From Patescibacteria group bacterium (GTDB lineage Bacteria; Patescibacteriota; UBA1384; JAHJRZ01), in the NCBI GenBank assembly GCA_018830605.1, contig JAHJRZ010000032.1, forward strand, positions 1-22,223: a stretch of DNA of 22,223 bases. The letters run 5' to 3'. The notes beneath the pieces were generated by a model. It was not told where the DNA came from. It did not search any database and worked only from the letters and a program-made list of their open reading frames with translations. The position numbers and the translations under genes are program-made. Below, piece after piece: positions 20,122 to 22,223 of this stretch (positions are counted from its first letter, which is position 1; the number at the start of each line of letters is the position of its first letter).

Positions 20122-21087
20122 TTATTTTACCAATTTGTATTTACCCGATTTGTCTTTTAAAAATTGTTTCTTAACTAGCAGATTCATCATAACTGTATTG
20201 CGGGTAACGAGTTTAGCCCTAAGAACTTCTTCTATTATAGCATCTCTTTGGAGGCCTTGGGGATGATGAATTAGAATATCCTTTATTACTTCTTCAACTG
20301 TTCCACCCTTAAATCCCCAGCTTGAGAGGGCGTAAATGCCTCGGCCGACGAGGACGAATCGATCGTCCAAAATTAATTCATTATGGACCGTGGCCGCGGT
20401 GGGATTTTTGCCGGCAAAATTTTCTCGGGTAATCAATTCGGCGATGTGAGTGAAATGCAGAGGCCTCTCTTCTTTTTTGAGGATATAATGAGATTTATCT
20501 CGGGCGCTCTTGGGATTGATCTCCCGCCAATTAGAGAGCCCGACCCGGCCCTTCCAATCAAAAGCAAAGGCGGAGCTGACAGAGATTAAGCTTTTGATTA
20601 GATCTTTGGAAATCTTTAAAATTAAGAGTTTGCTTGGATTAACCGCCTTACCTCTTTTTTCAAGGAAGTTTATGATTTCTTTTTCCGCTGAAATTATATC
20701 TTTTTGCTCGATTTTTTGCTCGATAAAAGTATCTCTTAAGCTCTTGTGGCCCTTGATTCTTTTTAAGTTTTTGCTCGCTTCTAAAATAAAAAGGCCATCA
20801 CCCTTGATATTTTTAGTTGAGATCAGTCCGCCTTGTCTTTGGCTGATTTTTTGTACTTGGGCAAAAATTCCTTGGTCCTGCAGAGGTGATTTTTTAATTT
20901 TTAAGAGGGCATAATTTTGGATCTGGCGGATTCTCTCTCGGGTCAAGCCCAATTTTTCGCCGATTGAGGCGAGCGTATTCGCTTTTTTGCCAAAAAGACC
21001 GAAACGTTTTATCAAAATATCCCTCTCTTTTTGGCGAAGGGTTGATAAGACTCTATTAATTTGTTTTTTAAGATTATTTTCCGACAT
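20122..21087 (-). CDS. Sigma-70 region 4 / HARE-HTH fusion protein
   Basis: 321 residues. Residues about 12-66 form a sigma region 4 helix-turn-helix (RQKERDILIKRFGLFGKKANTLASIG, LGLTRERIRQIQ), which in sigma factors reads the -35 box. There is no region 2, so it cannot melt a promoter alone. Residues about 208-259 (RPLHFTHIAELI to GRGIYALSSWGF) match a HARE-HTH/delta-subunit (RpoE of Firmicutes) domain. A further winged-helix-like segment (260-321) follows. By family logic it is an RNA-polymerase-associated regulator or DNA-binding protein. It has its own consensus promoter (21123-21151), no SD, and is followed by the ATPase gene. Confidence 0.8.
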   Translation of the reverse strand: MSENNLKKQINRVLSTLRQKERDILIKRFGLFGKKANTLASIGEKLGLTRERIRQIQNYALLKIKKSPLQDQGIFAQVQKISQRQGGLISTKNIKGDGLFILEASKNLKRIKGHKSLRDTFIEQKIEQKDIISAEKEIINFLEKRGKAVNPSKLLILKISKDLIKSLISVSSAFAFDWKGRVGLSNWREINPKSARDKSHYILKKEERPLHFTHIAELITRENFAGKNPTAATVHNELILDDRFVLVGRGIYALSSWGFKGGTVEEVIKDILIHHPQGLQRDAIIEEVLRAKLVTRNTVMMNLLVKKQFLKDKSGKYKLVK

Positions 21088-21122
21088 ATAAGGACTAATC
21101 AGCGATTATTTTTATTTGCCCA

Positions 21123-21151
21123 ATTATATCATACTAATTTTATTCTGTCAA
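21123..21151 (-). promoter_or_regulatory. Consensus promoter of the sigma4/HARE gene
   Basis: On the minus strand TTGACA (21146-21151), 17-nt spacer, TATAAT (21123-21128). The start point is about 21116, giving a leader of about 30 nt. It lies 12 nt past the terminator of the upstream structured RNA. Confidence 0.85.
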
Positions 21152-21163
21152 CTTTTTGGCAAG

Positions 21164-21211
21164 AAAAAAGGGCGGGATCTTGGACCATTGGTTTGGTTTG
21201 GGATCTCGCCC
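21164..21211 (-). terminator. Terminator of the large structured RNA
   Basis: On the minus strand GGGCGAGATC / GATCCCGCCC (10 bp with one wobble) is followed by T6. Confidence 0.9.
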
Positions 21212-21614
21212 GTCAGATGTGGGAATGAATGGCGGGGAGGGTCTCCACCGACTGAGTAGCGGCGTCAGGATTTATCCTGGTTGCGGAGATCCCCCACGGG
21301 CAGTGTTGAGGCGTAGGTTGGACTTTCTCGTTGGTCTCGCGATGCGAGTATGAAACGAGGTGAACCCCAATTGCCCAGAGTCTGCCAAACTCTTCGTGCC
21401 CGCTTCCAGCGAAGCGAGCGGTACGGCACCGGACCGAGGCACGCGGCGGCGGTAGTGTCAGTTTGGAGCGGCAGAGGGGAGGTCACGAGACTCCGCTCGG
21501 AGTCTCGACCCGCTCGGGTAATCCCCTCCCCTCGCCGCAGTTCTGCCTGCGAAGTTCTGCGCGGCATTTCCCTGAGACCAGAATCTTAGCAGGCATAAAT
21601 CTATCATTTCATTA
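21165..21614 (-). ncRNA. Unclassified large structured RNA of about 450 nt
   Basis: GC-rich DNA with no credible gene, framed by a consensus promoter (21620-21647) and a strong terminator. Visible pairings, 5' to 3': UGCCUGC / GCAGGCA; GAGGGGAGG / CCUCCCCUC closing a three-way junction with CCCGAGCGGG and CGAGACUCC-GAGC-GGAGUCUCG; CCAAACU / AGUUUGG enclosing CGUGCC / GGCACG and CGCUUC-GCUG-GAAGCG; GGGCA / UGCCC enclosing CUCGU / ACGAG and CUCGC-AUC-GCGAG; UCUCC / GGAGA with CAGGAU-AA-AUCCUG. Size and compactness fit a ribozyme-like or tmRNA-sized RNA, but I find neither the tmRNA tRNA-like ends nor the paired RNase P P4 sequences. Between two minus-strand genes, same strand. Confidence 0.7.
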
Positions 21615-21619
21615 TTGCC

Positions 21620-21647
21620 ATTATATCACAACCTAATTTTTTGTCAA
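21620..21647 (-). promoter_or_regulatory. Consensus promoter of the large structured RNA
   Basis: On the minus strand TTGACA (21642-21647), 16-nt spacer, TATAAT (21620-21625). The -35 box contains the stop codon of the upstream gene. Confidence 0.85.
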
Positions 21648-22147
21648 CACATTCCCTCCACTGCCGCCCATTTTGACTCTTTTTCTTCAGGAACGACGAT
21701 TGAGATTTTATCCCCCGTCTTGGCATTATAGTAAGTAACAGAAGCTAAAAGGACGCGATAGATTTTGTCTTTGACTCTTACTTTGTAGCCCTTTTCGTCT
21801 TCTTCGAGTATCCCGATTAAGTTTTTACGCTCAATCGGCTCGATCTGCTTGTAAATAAAGGAGCCGTCAGCTTCGATCTTAAGCTTCATCTTGTCGCCTT
21901 CAACTAATTTTGATTTTGAAGCATAATTGGGCGGAATGGGATACTTCTTTTTGTCCTTGATCATAAATTCACCGTCAAAAATACCTTCGATTATTTGTTC
22001 TTCCGGTATTTCTTTCTGCATTTCAGGCGTAGTAATTTCGTTGATCGATTGTTTGATACGCAAGATAGTGTTTTCTAATCGCTCGAGCTCTGATTTAAGA
22101 GTCAAGAGTTTCACTTTTGAAATTTTACTTTTTGTTTTTGTTTTCAT
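21644..22147 (-). CDS. Conserved Patescibacteria protein of unknown function
   Basis: 167 residues. A basic N-terminus (about 1-14) is followed by a helical or coiled-coil segment LKSELERLENTILRIKQSINE (two pieces, about 16-36). A beta-rich domain has EGIFDGEFMI, IPPNYASKSKLVEGDKMKL and DGSFIYKQIEPIERKNLIGIL. The end is LLASVTYYNAKTGDKISIVVPEEKESKWAAVEG. From memory, these motifs mark a protein family found widely in Parcubacteria, with no assigned function; I cannot confirm this by search. The layout, coiled coil plus small beta barrel, loosely recalls GreA or KOW-type transcription factors, but no catalytic acidic tip is evident. A weak SD (AAAGGG) precedes the ATG. Confidence 0.75.
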   Translation of the reverse strand: MKTKTKSKISKVKLLTLKSELERLENTILRIKQSINEITTPEMQKEIPEEQIIEGIFDGEFMIKDKKKYPIPPNYASKSKLVEGDKMKLKIEADGSFIYKQIEPIERKNLIGILEEDEKGYKVRVKDKIYRVLLASVTYYNAKTGDKISIVVPEEKESKWAAVEGMC

Positions 22148-22223
22148 TTTACCCTTTCTGTTTTTGTTTTTCGGCCACAGGCCGACCAGCCTCTGGCTGG
22201 GAATTTATTATTTTAAGCACAAA

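Noticed and set aside
21320..21329. GAGAAAGUCC on the minus strand, similar to the RNase P element GAGGAAAGUCC
   Set aside because: It lies about 290 nt into the RNA and no matching ACAGAA/P4 partner strand follows, so the RNase P topology is not met.
21156..21589. Several overlapping open frames over the GC-rich segment (21156-21353, 21350-21589 plus; 21265-21567 minus)
   Set aside because: Arginine- and proline-rich, no SD, and they overlie strong palindromes. The promoter and terminator frame an RNA on the minus strand.
1..22223. tRNA, rRNA and tmRNA genes
   Set aside because: No TTCRANN T-arm with matching acceptor stem and no rRNA signature was found on either strand by eye.

Overview
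The window looks like a chromosomal segment of a Patescibacteria (Candidate Phyla Radiation) bacterium, probably of the Parcubacteria group. This is inferred from AT-rich housekeeping genes packed with little or no spacing, a cut-down cluster rplU-secE-nusG-rplK with no rplA/rplJ/rplL after it, a lone VirD4/TraG-like ATPase, a sigma-region-4/HARE-HTH fusion, and a 167-residue protein that I recall as conserved in Parcubacteria. I see no tRNA, rRNA or CRISPR array.

Layout on the plus strand. A PilX-like pilus protein (31-969) is followed by rnhA and rodA. Then comes an accessory insertion at 2521-3955: a REP-associated tyrosine transposase (RAYT) and a small two-gene module, separated and bounded by three copies of one palindromic repeat. 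rplU-secE-nusG-rplK (4028-5625), dprA-topA-recR (5737-9728), a small zinc-ribbon gene with its own promoter and terminator (9851-10000), dus and an RluA-type pseudouridine synthase (10073-11766), gmk (12118-12684) and secD-secF (12706-14909) follow.

Layout on the minus strand. A structured RNA lies between the pseudouridine synthase and gmk (11765-12078). An island at about 15682-17273 holds a 91-residue soluble protein and three tiny membrane proteins. Next are the VirD4/TraG-like ATPase (17338-20103) and the sigma4/HARE gene (20122-21087). A second, larger structured RNA with its own consensus promoter and terminator occupies 21165-21614, and the 167-residue conserved gene closes the window (21644-22147).

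How it fits together. The core genes serve translation, protein export, DNA topology and repair, RNA modification and cell-shape synthesis. Almost all lack a Shine-Dalgarno (SD) sequence, and some appear to be transcribed as leaderless mRNAs. The small accessory genes are the opposite: nearly all have strong SD sequences and some have consensus TTGACA/TATAAT promoters. Two distant accessory modules share the order promoter, structured leader, soluble ORF, the leader AAAGG(G)AGGCAAGCGA, membrane ORF. Degenerate tandem repeats with a 7-nt period sit at the 3' ends of four genes and supply three of their stop codons. Other palindromic repeats have entered topA and the end of dus in frame. The strongest candidates for something undescribed are the two structured RNAs, the paired small-gene modules, and the gene-end heptad repeats.
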